Shown here in pieces: positions 1 through 11,461 of a stretch of 64,000 nucleotides of DNA (positions are counted from its first letter, which is position 1; each line of letters starts with the position of its first letter). The DNA comes from Laburnicola sp. R22_1 (taxonomy: Eukaryota > Ascomycota > Dothideomycetes > Pleosporales > Didymosphaeriaceae), in contig JACONQ010000002.1 of the NCBI GenBank assembly GCA_014281115.1, positions 1,798,001 through 1,862,000 of the forward strand. Reading direction: 5' to 3'. Under the pieces are notes generated by a model. That model worked only from the letters and a program-made list of their open reading frames with translations, made no database searches and was not told the origin of the DNA. Position numbers and translations under genes: made by a program.

Positions 1-721
1 CTCCTAATTAGCACGATTTCTTACCAACCCTGGCAGCCAACATTAAGATGCCGCCAATCGAGTCCTACTATACCTCCAAGAAACACACACAAGGGCGTTA
101 CAGCTAGGTGGAGAAGATAGTTTTAAGGTAGCAAGCGATGCCTTGTTTACGGACAATACACTAGACTAAAAGAGTTCTTAAGGATATATTATTAAACTGT
201 TTGGTGGGCTAATTATGTGGAAAGCAAGCAAGCAAGATACTGTCACTACATCCACCACTAAAGCCGAGCTACTAGCCCTATTATAGGTAGCTAAGGAGGC
301 ACTGTTTACATTACACCTGCTTAATAAGCTCTAGGTCAAGCTCGCGGATCAAACGATTACTATCAAATGCGACAACCAGCAGACAATACAGCTTGTCGCT
401 AAGGAGACTACGCAGCTTAATACTAAACTCTGCCATGTGGATATTTATAACCATTAGTTAAGGCAAGAGGTAGCGTAAGGAAGGATCAGGGTCACCTACA
501 CTTAGTTGAACGAAATAATAGCTAATGGGCTCACAAAGGCCCTTTCTATCAACAAATAGAGCAAGTTTCTAAATTAACTAGGACTTGTTAATATAGCAGA
601 GGATCTTAACAGAAAGGAGGTACAAATTAACGAGCTAGAACAAAGGATAGAGGCTATTACTCTAGAATAAAGGACGGCTACAAGGGGTCCAGCTTAAGGA
701 TAAGCCTAAGCTAAGGGGGTG
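1..721 (+). pseudogene. Ty1/copia pol remnant: RNase H end
   Basis: This is the 3' part of a copia-type polyprotein, entering from the left edge. Reading + with stops ignored gives KASKQDTVTTSTTKAELLAL (around 220-280) and then HVDIYNH followed by a stop and LRQEV (around 435-470), both hallmarks of the copia RNase H domain. ANGLTKAL follows near 525. Several TAG codons stand where this family normally has Gln or Trp, as expected from RIP. A purine-rich tract (AAGCTAAGGGGGTGT, about 710-724) lies just before the LTR and matches the tract of the minus-strand copia element at 6502-6515, so the two belong to related families in opposite orientation. It is not functional. Confidence 0.85.
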
Positions 722-884
722 TGTCAGATTAGAGCCGTGTTGCCGAACAAGGGCACGTGGTCGGCTCCACCCTCTAAATTAGACCTCGAGCCAACAAGTC
801 ACAGAACACACAATACAACTGTTTATCCATCTTATCTATTAGACCCCCCATCTTAATGAGCTTAAATAGTGCTCAAATCTAACA
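722..884 (+). repeat. 3' LTR of the left-edge copia remnant
   Basis: The segment begins TGTCAGAT and ends ATCTAACA, an imperfect short inverted repeat typical of LTR ends. It sits directly after the purine tract of the copia remnant. It is 163 bp by this reading. Its interior differs from the 186-bp LTRs at 6316 and 11271, so it is a sibling family. The partner LTR lies outside the window, so the boundaries are inferred from one copy. Confidence 0.6.
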
Positions 885-1366
885 CCTTTATACTATATCT
901 GTACTTTAGTACCTTAATTCTATTCTTAATATAGGTCCTTCTATTATTACTACATCAGAAAAGTTTTTTCTAGAGAGGCTGCTTAACCGTGCACAGACGT
1001 GCGCAGACGTGCGCATACTTGCACATTTTTGCACAAGCAATTTGCTAGCACAAAAATGCTTAGAGATGCGTAGACATACGCAGACTTACGCAGATGTGCA
1101 CAAATAGTTTAAATAAGTAATTTTTTTAAAGCTTTATAACTTTTTTACTAGTAAAGCTATAATTTTAATTCTTTAATAGATTTATAGAGAAAATACTAGT
1201 CTTTAATTATTTAATTTAAAAATACCATTTTTATTACGTAATTAGTTAGTAATTAATAAAAAACGCTTTATTTTCCTAGTTATTATATATATTATGTAAT
1301 ATTATTATATAAATATATAGTACTAATACAATAGTATATAAAATATTAAAAAAGTTTTCATAAAAA

Positions 1367-2738
1367 TAAAGTAGTTAAAAAGTTATTAAAGTTTATACTT
1401 TTTAAAATAGTGTTCTTTGCTAAGCCACTAATTTTCGCCTAATCTAATTCTTTTAAATAATTATAAAACTATATTATTTCTATTATTAAACCTACAAAAT
1501 CTAGAATTTAGAGTTAGGTAAAAGTTCTATATAATAAGCTAGCAATTAGTACTATTATATTAACTAGTAATTACTATCTAGTAAGAGACTTTAACTTTAT
1601 ACTTTAAGAAATCTTTTTTAAAAGCTTACTAAGCAGCTTACTAAGCTTTTTAAATTCTAGCTAATTAAAGAGCTTTATTTGCTAATTAATTAGTATTATT
1701 TTAATAGTATAGGTGCTATAGATATCTTAGGTACTCTAGGTGCCCTAGGTGTACTAGTAGTATAGGTGTATATTTTTAGGTAATTTTGCCTATACGTACG
1801 CTAAAAAAAAATAGTATTATAGGTGCGCTTAGAGTGCTTTTAGTGTGTAGGTATATATAGAGTTGTCTAGATACTATAGGTGCGCACGTACACTTAAAAA
1901 AAATTCTAATATATTACTAAAGTAGTTAGCTTTTATATAAGAACGCGCAATAGCTATAATTAACTTAGAAAGCTTTTTCTTAAATTATAGAAATACTAGA
2001 AGTAGAGGAGTAAGATTATTAGTAATAATAAGAATAATAAGCTTCTTAAGAAGCTCTAGCTACTATAGTTACACTTCTAGATTTTAAAGGATTAAGCTAG
2101 TAAAAATACCTATTTAAACTATAGTACTATCTTTTATAAAAATAGAAAGTATATATATTAGAAAAATTTTTAAGTGCGTGTGTATACTTATAGTACCTAG
2201 ACGGCTCTATATATGCCTATGCACTAAAAGTGCTCTAAGCGTACTTATAATATTACTTTTTTTAGTATATATATATATAAGATTATGTAAGAATATATAC
2301 TTATATTGCTAGTGTATTTAGGGCACTTATACTACTAGGGTATCTAGAGTACCTAGAGTATATAGGGCACCTATAGTATTTATACTATTAAAATAATACT
2401 AATTAATTAGCAAATAAAGCTCTTTAATTAGCTAGAAATTAAAAAAAAACTTAGTAAGCTACTTAGTAAGCTTTTAAAAAGGATTTTTAAAGTATAAAGT
2501 TAAAGTCTCTTACTAGATAGTAATTACTAGTTAATATAATAGTACTAATTACTAGCGTATTATATAGAACTTCTACCTAACCCTAAATTCTAGATTTTGT
2601 AGATTTAAAAATAGAAAAATATAGTATTATAATTATTTAAAAGAATTAAATTAGGCGAAAATTAGTAGCTTAGCAAAGAACACTATTTTAAAAAATTTAA
2701 ACTTTAATAACTTTTTAACTACTTTATTATTATTATAA
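1367..2738. repeat. Inner palindromic (foldback-type) element
   Basis: A second inverted repeat nested in the larger one. The left arm starts AATAAAGTAGTTAAAAAGTT and the right arm ends AACTTTTTAACTACTTTATT. The arms run roughly 1367-1890 and 2170-2738 and share long stretches such as AGTAATTACTATCTAGTAAG (near 1566) in inverted order near 2510. The spacer is about 280 bp. The arms include short GGTGCT/CTAGGT-like repeats (about 1710-1760 and 2330-2380). No ORF is present. It resembles a foldback or long-TIR non-autonomous element; arm ends are good to a few bases. Confidence 0.65.
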
Positions 2739-2744
2739 CTTTTT

Positions 2745-2905
2745 TAGAGGGGCGTATCGTGGTAGATATAGGCGTAAGGTCGTCTAAGTATAGTAGAAGT
2801 CTAGATAATAAATCTACGTAGTGGTGGGAGACTATAAGCGAGGATTGTAGTCTAGAAATAAGCGAAAACTTAGACTTCTTAGTAAGTTCGAATCTCGCCC
2901 TCTCT
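2745..2905 (+). repeat. tRNA-like segment, possible SINE head
   Basis: GTTCGAATCTC at 2886-2896 matches the tRNA B-box (internal RNA polymerase III promoter element). TAAGTATAGTAG near 2797 loosely resembles an A-box of the tRNA-Asp type. Bases near 2746-2754 (AGAGGGGCG) could pair with CGCCCTCT near 2896-2904, like an acceptor stem. The span is about 160 nt, too long for a plain tRNA gene, and it sits in RIP-altered DNA. A tRNA-derived SINE head or a broken tRNA copy are both possible. Support is weak. Confidence 0.25.
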
Positions 2906-2967
2906 CTTCTCTAGGTTTTAAACACTAAAAACTAATCTTTATAAATAAGAATAAAAGTAGCCTAAAT

Positions 2968-3145
2968 AAGCTAGTATCTCTAAAAATTGAGAAATTTCTA
3001 ACTATTTAAGCTAGTCTTAACTAAGTTACTGGATTAAACTTATAGAATAGGAAATCTATTAGTAAGTACCTCTAATAATTAAGAAATCTTTAACTAGTTA
3101 CTAGTCTTAATAAGTTATTAAGATTTAAACTTATAGGACAAGAGA
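2968..3145. repeat. Diverged direct duplication, about 90-bp unit
   Basis: Two adjacent copies can be aligned by eye. One starts near 2971 (CTAGTATCTCTAAAAATTGA) and the other near 3061 (AGTAAGTACCTCTAATAATT). Both then run through AAATTTCTAACT/AAATCTTTAACT and GATTAAACTTATAG/GATTTAAACTTATAG. Differences are mostly transitions. The duplication lies in AT-rich repeat DNA and has no coding potential. Confidence 0.5.
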
Positions 3146-3589
3146 GTTAATTAAGACATATTACTATCTTCTAATTTAGGAAAAACTTTGTTAGAAATCT
3201 TAATTTACGCTTTAGATAGATAATAGACCACTAGTGTTAGTTTTCTCTTAACCCCCTTTAAAGGAGTTTTTTTACTAGGGAAAAGTGCCCCTTATTTACT
3301 TATACGATTTGCCTATGACTATATTTACTTTATAGAAAATTTAGAAGTAATAGAAATATTAATAATAATTATAACTTTTTTAAAAAATTATATAATAATT
3401 TGTTAGTACTATATTTTTATATAATAATATTAGGTAATATATATAATAACTAGTAAGGCCGGCTATTTAACTAACTACTATATTACGTAATTAATAATTT
3501 CTTTAATAATATTTTTACTGTAACAATAATAACAATAATTATAATAGTAACTAATCTAACTATTTTATTACTCTCCTATAGTAAATTTT

Positions 3590-3795
3590 CCCTTGCAACT
3601 AGCGAGCTATATACTGCCCCCTAGGATCTTGCTGCCGCCCATCTCCTCTATACTCCCCCCGCCGCCGCTTACTCTTACCCTTATCGTGCTGCTACCCTTA
3701 CTTCTTATCGTTCTTATGCGCCCGCAAGATTTTAACTGCTGCTAGGAGCTTCTCCTACTATAGCTGCGCGCGCGCGCTTTGGCAACATACAAGAA
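3590..3795. other. GC-richer island inside the AT-rich repeat block
   Basis: About 200 bp with clearly higher GC than its surroundings, rich in C-runs (CCCCCCGCCGCCGCT near 3654) and ending in a CG dinucleotide tract (GCGCGCGCGCGC near 3766). CpA-poor sequence offers few RIP targets, which could explain how it kept its base composition. No ORF or RNA gene was recognised. Confidence 0.4.
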
Positions 3796-4719
3796 ATACT
3801 CTCTTTTTTTCTAATAGTTACTTACTACTATATCTTAGTCTATTCTCTAGCCTTACTAATAACGTAATAGTAAGAAGCTATTATTATTATACAAATATTA
3901 CTATATTATCGCTTAGGCCTCTATATAAAAGGATAGCCTCGCACTTAAGAATCTAGAATTGCGTAAAGATAGTATATAGCCTAAATAAATTATTAGTTAT
4001 AACCTCTAGAATAGTGTAATTAATCTAGTCCTCTAGTAGACCTGCCTTAACTATATCTTGCAACAGGTAGGCTAGATAGCTAATATAACCTAGCTAGTTG
4101 TCTATGCTAGTTTTAAATTCTCTAGCAGCTGTCTAACTATAGGTATTAGACAACTTAATTTTAGAATACTAGAAAGCTAGCTTACTATATATATTAAAGA
4201 GTTAAATTTAAAAGACTTAGTATTGTGTATATTAAAAGAAAAGAATTTTTAAATATTATAGATATTATAAAAGTAGGCAGACTTATATAATATACGTATA
4301 GCGAACTATAGTTATAACTTTACGCTTTACTATAGCTTTCTAATAGTCTACTAGTTAAGAGATAATATATAACTTAGTTATACTAGATAGTAGACTGTCT
4401 ATTAACTACTATTAATAATACTATTGTGTAGAACGCTAATAATAAAATTATTATTATTTTATATATATTATATTACTACTACTATATGCTAGGTACTAGG
4501 TTATAGTGCCTCTTATTTTACTTCTCTCTATGTATAGTGCGGACTCGACCTTAGTTAGAATCTTTATACGACGAAGATCTTTAATAATAACTAGTAAAAT
4601 AAAGAGTTTTTTATTAATTACTAACTAATTACGTAATAAAAATAGTATTTTTAAATTAAATAATTAAAGACTAGTATTTTCTCTATAAATCTATTAAAAA
4701 AATTAAAACTATAGCTTTA

Positions 4720-4846
4720 CTCTTTTTTTGTTATTACCTTTTTACGCTCTTTTTAATTACTAAGTAGAGGGCTCTGCTTTTTTTGTTATGTTATTTAAGA
4801 TAAAAGCCTTTGTTGTGCTACCCCTAGGTAGTTAATTTAACGCCAC
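4720..4846. mobile_element. Short non-autonomous insertion in the right arm
   Basis: The right arm of the large inverted repeat is interrupted here relative to the left arm. The insert is flanked by ATAGCTTTA at 4711-4719 and again at 4847-4855. The uninterrupted left arm has the sequence once (inverted, near 1150). That reads as a 127-bp insertion with a 9-bp (or 8-bp) target duplication. The insert contains AGAGGGCTCTGCTTTTTTTG and AAAAGCCTTTGTTGTG. A related, less mutated copy lies near 55773-55876. Terminal inverted repeats are not obvious. Confidence 0.6.
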
Positions 4847-5050
4847 ATAGCTTTACTAGTAAAAAAGTTATAAAGCTTTAAAGAAATTACTTATTTAGAC
4901 TATTTATACACATCTGCGTAAGTCTACACATATCTATATATCTTTAAGTATTTTTATGCTAGTAAATTGCTTATGTAAAAATATACATAAATGCGTAAGT
5001 CTATGCACGTCTGCGCACGATTCGCATAGTTAAGTAGAAAAACTTTCCTA

Positions 5051-6315
5051 ATAACATACTTTGCACTCGAGTCAATTATTCTATTAAGTTAATTACTTTG
5101 CCAAGACCCCACTAAGTTCTATACTATTTACAATAGTATAGAGTTAATATAAACTATTTTCGATAGTCTAAATAGGCTAATCTATTTAGAATCTACTTTT
5201 ACAGGCTACCTATAGATTGTTTTGTTATGCCTAGGCTTATCGCAGCGTCTATAGCGCTATTAAGCAGATTCGCCTCTATTAGCGTGCACCCTCTTCTTCG
5301 CCTTTTACCTATCACTGCGCGCCCCAAACTCCTTTAGAGTAGCTAGCTGCTAGCCCTCTTTAGCTATAAGGACTTCTTTACGCTATACTCGCTTTCTTTT
5401 ATATAATTTATATTGTATGGCAGCCTTATTAGTAGCTTAAAGTTTAGTGTTACGTTTAGTTATTAACACTAAAGAATGCCCAATTAGCTTGGCGCCTTTA
5501 ATAAGCTTTTCCACTACCTTAACTATATAAGTTAGGGAACTATCTACATGTCTTTAAATCCTCTGCTTAACTAGCGTTAATTGCGACTTAAGTTCTATAC
5601 TATTTCGCGAAGTTTACGACTCCTATATATTATCGCGAATAGTACAAAGTAAAGACGTACGTAGGTAGACGTTAAGCTACATTATTACAACTTCTGGATT
5701 GTGGGGCACTAGGCCAGCACCTCGAAAGCCTCCTTTAATATTACTTTTAGTAATTAAAGCCTTAAAAGCAGTAATAAAGCAAGATAGAAACTTAATTTTA
5801 GTAATATATATAATGTGGTTACGCATTAGATTCTTAGCTTAGCGCCTATATACCTTCTTTAACAGCGTAAAATAACTTATATTAAGTGACTATAAGAGGT
5901 GTAATAAATGTAGAGGCATATAAAGAGTAATAATATTACTCTTTTTATAGTAATTCTAAAATTTAAGCGAGTTGTAACTTTTGTAGCTATTAATAATAAG
6001 CAAATATACTCTACTAGTAGTACGCCTCTTTGTATACTTATTAAAGTGCTTTAGCTATTATAGACTAAGCTTATTTATTATCTAGCCATTCTTAGAAACT
6101 ACAATAACCTAATTATAAGGTAGATCCTTTTTCTTATACTAGGCGAAGAGGTAGTGCTTGCCTCTAAAGATAATAAAGGGTGGGATCTACTACCCTATTG
6201 CGTTAATGCCTTAGATAACTGTTATCCACTCCCTATTGCCCTGCTGCACCTACTTTGGCCGTCCTTAACGCTTAGAGCCTATAACTATCACTCTAGTTAA
6301 TATTATGCCTATTAT
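5051..6315 (-). pseudogene. Pogo/Fot1-like transposase, C-terminal part, RIP-degraded
   Basis: Reading - from about 6310 to 5200 gives a DDE transposase of the Tc1/mariner pogo group with many stops. GRPK followed by VQQGNRE and then IPPFIIF match the region between the first and second catalytic Asp. WLKHFNKYTKRR-like sequence then leads to LLIINSYKSYNS (family motif LLLDGHxSH, the Asp lost). LHLLHLL then SLNISYF is the family's HxLQPLDVxxF. The tail holds RYRRC then HNKTIYR, a worn C-terminal zinc knuckle (CGxxGHNxRTC) near 5240-5205. Stops fall at former Gln and Trp codons. The N-terminal part is at 11462-11572, on the other side of the inserted copia element. Confidence 0.75.
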
Positions 6316-6501
6316 TGTTAGATTTAATAGTTAAATGCGATAATGCGCCTTAATAGATAATGATAATTGTATTGTATTTGTGTCCACCGTGTTTGGCTGG
6401 TTTTAACTTCTTCGCTAGTGTGCCAAGCCAGGTGGTCCCTGCTTTATTGTACAGATCTAACCTCAACGCGCTTGTTCTATCTAATAGCTGCATATCTAAC
6501 A
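6316..6501 (-). repeat. 3' LTR of the copia element
   Basis: Runs from TGTTAGAT to ATCTAACA on the + strand. It aligns without gaps to the 11271-11456 LTR. By eye there are nine differences and all are transitions (for example TTAG/TCAG at the start and CTAACA/CTGACA at the end), so divergence probably reflects RIP more than age. Confidence 0.9.
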
Positions 6502-6559
6502 CACCCCCTTAGCTTAGAAGATCCTTGCAAGCTAAACTATTTAGCAGCCTATTATCCTA

Positions 6560-9500
6560 AAGTAAGGTTATTAAGGTGCCCTTAAATTTTCTTAAGAGGT
6601 GCTTTATTCGCTACTTTGCGTTCTGTTATCTCAACCAGCCCAAGTTGGGTTAGGAACCCTTTTTACTTATTGACTAGGAGGACCTTTGTAAAGCCGTTGG
6701 CGATTATTTCTGCCGATTGTACGTACTCCACCTTAATCTTTCTAGTAGAGACTTCCTATCTTAACTAGTGATTGTGAATGTCGACGTGTTGTAGTTTAGT
6801 CTAAAGCCTAGATATCTTCTCAGTGACTAGTCGAATAGTTTGCTTATTATCGCATTGGACAGTAATTAACAATAAGCGCAGTTTAATCTATAGTTTGTCT
6901 AGTAGTCTTAATATAAAGATTGCTTCCTTAGCCACTTGTGATAAGGCAAGAAGCTCTACTTTAGTTGTCAAAGTTGTGACAGTATCTTATTTGCTTGCTT
7001 TTTAGGCAATAAGTCTGTTAAATAGCTTAATAGCGTATTCTTATAAGCTCTTTCTGTCCAGTGTGTTGTTAGCAAATAAGGCATTGCTGGCTACTTAAAG
7101 GCAATTGCCTCCTCTAAGCTATAGTGCTCTCTATCTAGTGCTTAATAAGTATAGTAGTACTTAATCAGCGGCATTGTGATGTTCTAAGCCTAGATTTAAT
7201 AGGAATTAAGCTAGCCTTAAGGTTGCAAAGGCTATGTCCGGTTGAGTTGTTACTACTGTAAACAGAAGCGATTCGATCTTACGTTAGTATTTGTTAATTT
7301 CTAAGAGTGTCGCTAAGCCGTCTTGTAGTTTTAGCTTAATAGCTGCCATTAGGGTATTGTGTCGAATATCCCTCTTGTTAACTAATTGACTAATCTTGTC
7401 TAAGTAGGCAGCCTAAGAGAGTTAAATTATCCTAGTCTTTTAATCTCTAATAATCTCTACGCTAAGGAACCACTAAAGGTTATTTCCTCCACTTAAGGTG
7501 TATTTTTCTTGTAGGCGCTTAATTACTTATTGGGCTTTTTTCTCTTTTTGCTTGTAAAAAGCTAAGATGATATTATCGACGTAGAAGAAGACGATAATTC
7601 CGTCTTTAAGAAGGTAGCATGGCTTGTAAGGCACTGTCTAGAAACCTAGAGCTTTGAGTGTTGAGGTAAACTCTTTCTGCCAGAGGAGTGGTGAGATCCA
7701 AAGACTATATAAAGTCTTGTTAACTTAAAGTATTATTCTAGGCTTCTAATAGCCACGGGGCATTCTTATATATACCTCTCGGTCCATACTTGCATGGACA
7801 AAAGCGTTTATAACGTTGTATTGCTCAAGCTCTATATTATAGTGAGCTGCTATTGCCACTAGTATTTAGAACAATCTACTAGTAAGCGTGGCTGCATAAG
7901 TGTCTTAAGAGATAATATTCTGTTATTAATTGCCCTAGATAACTAGCCGTGCCTTGCACTTTAGCAAGCGATGGTGTTTGTTAAGCTTGTAGGTGTATAC
8001 CCACATATAGTTAAGGATCTGCTGTCCTGTTAGTTTAATCTTCTTTATTGGTACTTCTAACTATAATTTTATTTATTTGTGGCTTGCGAGGTAATCCCGC
8101 TCTGCTTCTTTAAACAATTCGCCCATTAGGTAATCCTTAAGCTTAGTACGGCACGTTAGCAGAGGTGGAAGTTGACTTTGATAGGGCTTTAAGCCTTTAG
8201 CAAGCGTTATTATTATCTTAGTCTTGTCTATAACATCCCCTCTATATTTCCCAACATAGCTAGCTTGAGTTCCTGCCATAAAGGCGGCTGCCTAGGGGAC
8301 AGTTTTGGATAACCCTTTTAGGTTTATTTCTAATTTATTTCCAGCTATTAACTGCGCAAGTAATGCCGCAGGTAGTAGTGTAGTTAGAGGAGTTGGATAG
8401 TTGTCCCTAATCTTTACTTCTTAGTAGTAGCCTGGTGGGTCTACTTCGCCTTGGGGATTTAATAAGCCTCTAACAGTGTCGTCTTTATAGAAGGACTCTG
8501 TCTCTAGTTAATAACTTAGTGTTAGGAGTTCGATTATTCTCACGTATGTGGCAATTTCCTCTAGTGTACTATGTATAAGGTTATCTATAAGGTTCTTAGT
8601 TTTACTACTAAAGACAGTTTGTTCGTTAAAAATAATATCGCGGGTGCTTATTACCTTAGCAAGTGATGGTATCCAAATTCGATAGATATTTAAGGACCGG
8701 TATCCTACTAGGTAACTAATCCAAGCCTTTAGGTCTAGGCGTTGTAGCCTTAATTTACCTTAATATGTATTATCTGTTATTGCGAACGCTTTGCAGCTAT
8801 ATGCTTTAAGGTAAGCGAGATTAGGTTTCTTAATTAAGGTAACTACTCTGTTGTTTAGAGTAACTTATGTGAAGAATATCTTATATAGCGTTTTCTAGTT
8901 GTTCGCATAATTTGGTGTTTAATTATAGAGGTATACTATAGCTCTTATAACTTTAGGCTATAGTTCCTAGGGTAGATTGGCATCGAGACGTATCGCGCGC
9001 AATTTCTCTTTATTTACACTCCCTAAGCGTTCAGCACCTCTATTTTAAGCTTGTGTATTTGGGGCAGAAGGCTTAATAGTAATTTCTTGTAATGCTAACC
9101 AGCGCTCGATTTCCGGTTTCACCATTGTGATCTCGTTGTCCGCTTTAATAACCTTAACCGTAATATTATAATGGTTTTTAAGGAAGAGAAAGAAGTTTAA
9201 TAGAACCGACTTTGCTGGTTAATTGTCTTTAAAATAAAAGTCCTATTGTAGGCCTAAGTACTTGTTAGTGACAAGCATCTAGCTCCTTTTGCCAGTACTA
9301 CTTTGCGCCTTATAGGCATAAAAGTTAATAGCCAGTCTTTCTCCTAGTCCTTTATTGTTAATTCGCGGTGCTTGGCTAATTTGTCGCTAGATCTTTGCTT
9401 TCCTATAGGAGTCGCATTAAACTGTTATAACTCCCTTAACTCGCACCCCTTTAGCTTACTGCACAAGATGTTCGATAGCTACTAGTCTAGGGTGTCCTAG

Positions 9501-11240
9501 TCTCTTATGCCATAATTTGGCTAAGGCCCTTTATAGTGCTCCTTTTGTTCATAATATATTCTTGCGGATGTAATATAAAGTGGGTGGTAGCGGATTATAC
9601 TTAAGTACCTATTAACCATGTATCTTAGATAGTTTTCTAATAATCTTGTTGTCTAGTCCTTTTAGCGTAGTTGGGTCTGTTTGCGTATCCCACCAGATTC
9701 CTCTATGCCTTAGTAGTTGAAAGGAGACTAGGTTGCATAGAAGGTCTGGACAGATAGCCACATTATGTAGAACCAACGTAGTTATTCCATATTGGCCTCT
9801 TAGTGTTAAGTTAATAGAGCCGTAGCCTTTTATCCATATTTTTGTATTGCCAGCCTATATATAATCTCCGGACGTAGGTAGACAAAAGTTATAGATATAG
9901 TAGGAGTTATTTATAATATGGCAAGTTAATCCTAAATTAAGAATAAACGAGCGCTTTAGTAGGTAATTAGACACTTCTGTTTCTATTAGCGCTGATATAA
10001 ACGCAGCGTTAACGTTTAATATTCTTCGTCCCTCTAGTCAGTCCTTAGGGGACTCGAGGATCTTAGGTGTGGGCGTGTGCGATTGTTTAATATTTGGTGT
10101 TTTTAATCTTAGTCTGCTTTATCCTCTTAACAGTCCTTAAAATTCAGGATTGTGCTCGCGCTTTAATGCGACAAGTTCTTCAATCTTCTTGTTTAGTTTC
10201 CACCACTTAGAAGCTTTGTCTGCATTAATATAGAAGCAATCCTAGAGTCTATAGCAATGTCTACACACAGGACATTTAGCGCCTCCTATTTTTGCAGGTT
10301 TTTGAACTAAGGATAAGTTCTTATTATCTTTTTAGTCATCACGTTAATATTGGGGTCTACCCCGTTTTCTAGATGGTGCTGCTTCGGCATTAATGCCCTA
10401 GGTGGTTTTCCCACTTTTAGCGAGGTATAACAAGTTATCTGCCACAAATACAGCCTTGTGCTTCCCTATTCAAGGGGTTGGATAATTTAACATTATATGC
10501 TCTTAGAAGCGCTTTATTATTTCTTTCTAATTTATGCCAGGTGTGAATCATCCGCTATCCTAAAAAGTTGTAGACTAATTAGGCGCAACTTTGTTTATAG
10601 TAGTTAGAAAGTCCTTTGTAATTATATTAATCTGTGTTATCTTAGGGACATTACTTGTCTCCGCTTCTATAGCTACTTAATTATATTCAGCAAGCTATAT
10701 GTCCTAATTTAATGCGTTTCTTATTAGTCTAAGGAATGTAAGGTATTGGTCGCGGGCTTGTTCTCTCTTAAATCGTTCGTCGACGCCAACCGTGGCTTTA
10801 AGGTTCGTAATTCACTATCTTAGTAGTTAATCTAGGAGGCAGCAAGTGCGCTAAAGATATGGGCTGACAGTAGCCTAAATATAAACAATAATTTGCTAGA
10901 GGCTTGTTTGCTCCTTTTTAAAATTATATTAATTGTTCTTATACTACTTAGTAAGAATCTTGTAATACTTAAGATCTTCTTTAAACGCCTTAAGTCCTAC
11001 TGCTAATAGTTCAGACTGCCTTGTTAGGATACTAACGTTCGCTGCTGGAGTATACCTATTAATTAGCGGCGCCCTTAGGGCTATAGGTTCAGGTTTTATT
11101 AGGATATTCGACGTAGGATCGACTTTTGGCCAGATGCGATATGCGACGCATCTAGACTAGAGCTGCATTATCCATGCCCTATAGTCGGTGTGGTCTCGAA
11201 GGGTCACCATCGGGTCACGCTGGGGTAGTGCAGCCATTTT
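6560..11240 (-). pseudogene. Copia gag-pol polyprotein, broken by many stops
   Basis: Reading - from about 11235: the gag start has MAALPQRDPMVTLRDHTDYR followed by a gag-type core. A CxxC-like remnant lies near 10290. A worn protease site (LNLGLTCHI) is near 9940. The GAG-pre-integrase motif LWHKRLGHPR lies near 9500, and integrase core near 9300-8900 includes KADNE and APNTQA. Reverse transcriptase spans about 8050-7450, with FFYVDNIILAF (family YVDDIIL, one Asp lost) near 7580. RNase H ends with KASKQDTVTT, HVDIHNH and LRQEV (about 6990-6700). The longest open piece is 8073-8279. Stops are mostly TAG at Gln or Trp positions. The element cannot make protein. Confidence 0.88.
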
Positions 11241-11270
11241 GGTATCAATTAAGGCAGTGAGACTCTTAAT

Positions 11271-11456
11271 TGTCAGATTTAATAGTTAAATGCGATAATG
11301 CGCCTTAATAGATAATAATAATTGTATTGTGTTTGTGTCCACCGTGTTTAGCTGGTTCTGACTTCTTCGCTAGTGTGCCAAGCCAGGTGGTCCCTGCTTT
11401 ATTGTACAGATCCAACCTCAACGCGCTTGTTCTATCTAACAGCTGCATATCTGACA
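11271..11456 (-). repeat. 5' LTR of the copia element
   Basis: Starts TGTCAGAT and ends ATCTGACA on the + strand. This copy keeps more C and G at the variable positions than the 3' copy (TGTCAG and CTGACA here against TGTTAG and CTAACA), so it is probably closer to the ancestral sequence. The gag start codon region lies just inside, near 11235 on the minus strand. Confidence 0.9.
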
Positions 11457-11461
11457 ATTAT

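Larger units (their letters stand above)
956..5050. mobile_element. Degenerate inverted-repeat element, about 4.1 kb
   Basis: The outer arms are inverted copies. The left arm (956 to about 1290) begins CAGAAAAGTTTTTTCTA and carries repeated GTGCGCAGACGTGCGCA-like words. The right arm (about 4600-5050), reverse-complemented, begins TAGGAAAGTTTTTCTA and follows the same order, including the TTTACTAGTAAAGCTAT and TTACGTAATTAGTTAGTAA stretches. Many differences are C/T or G/A, as RIP would give. The CAG/TAG start recalls hAT-type termini, but no clean 8-bp target duplication is visible and no transposase can be read. The superfamily is therefore unassigned. The interior contains a second palindrome (1367-2738) and other repeats. 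Confidence 0.6.
6311..11461 (-). mobile_element. Complete Ty1/copia retrotransposon with target duplication
   Basis: The element proper is 6316-11456. Both ends are 186-bp LTRs (6316-6501 and 11271-11456). A perfect 5-bp target duplication ATTAT lies at 6311-6315 and 11457-11461. The coding strand is minus: the purine-rich tract (AAGCTAAGGGGGTGT read on -) abuts the 6316-6501 LTR, which is therefore the 3' LTR. The internal order is gag, protease, integrase, reverse transcriptase, RNase H, which defines copia rather than gypsy. It is inserted into a pogo-like transposase gene; removing it with one ATTAT restores that reading frame. Confidence 0.93.
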
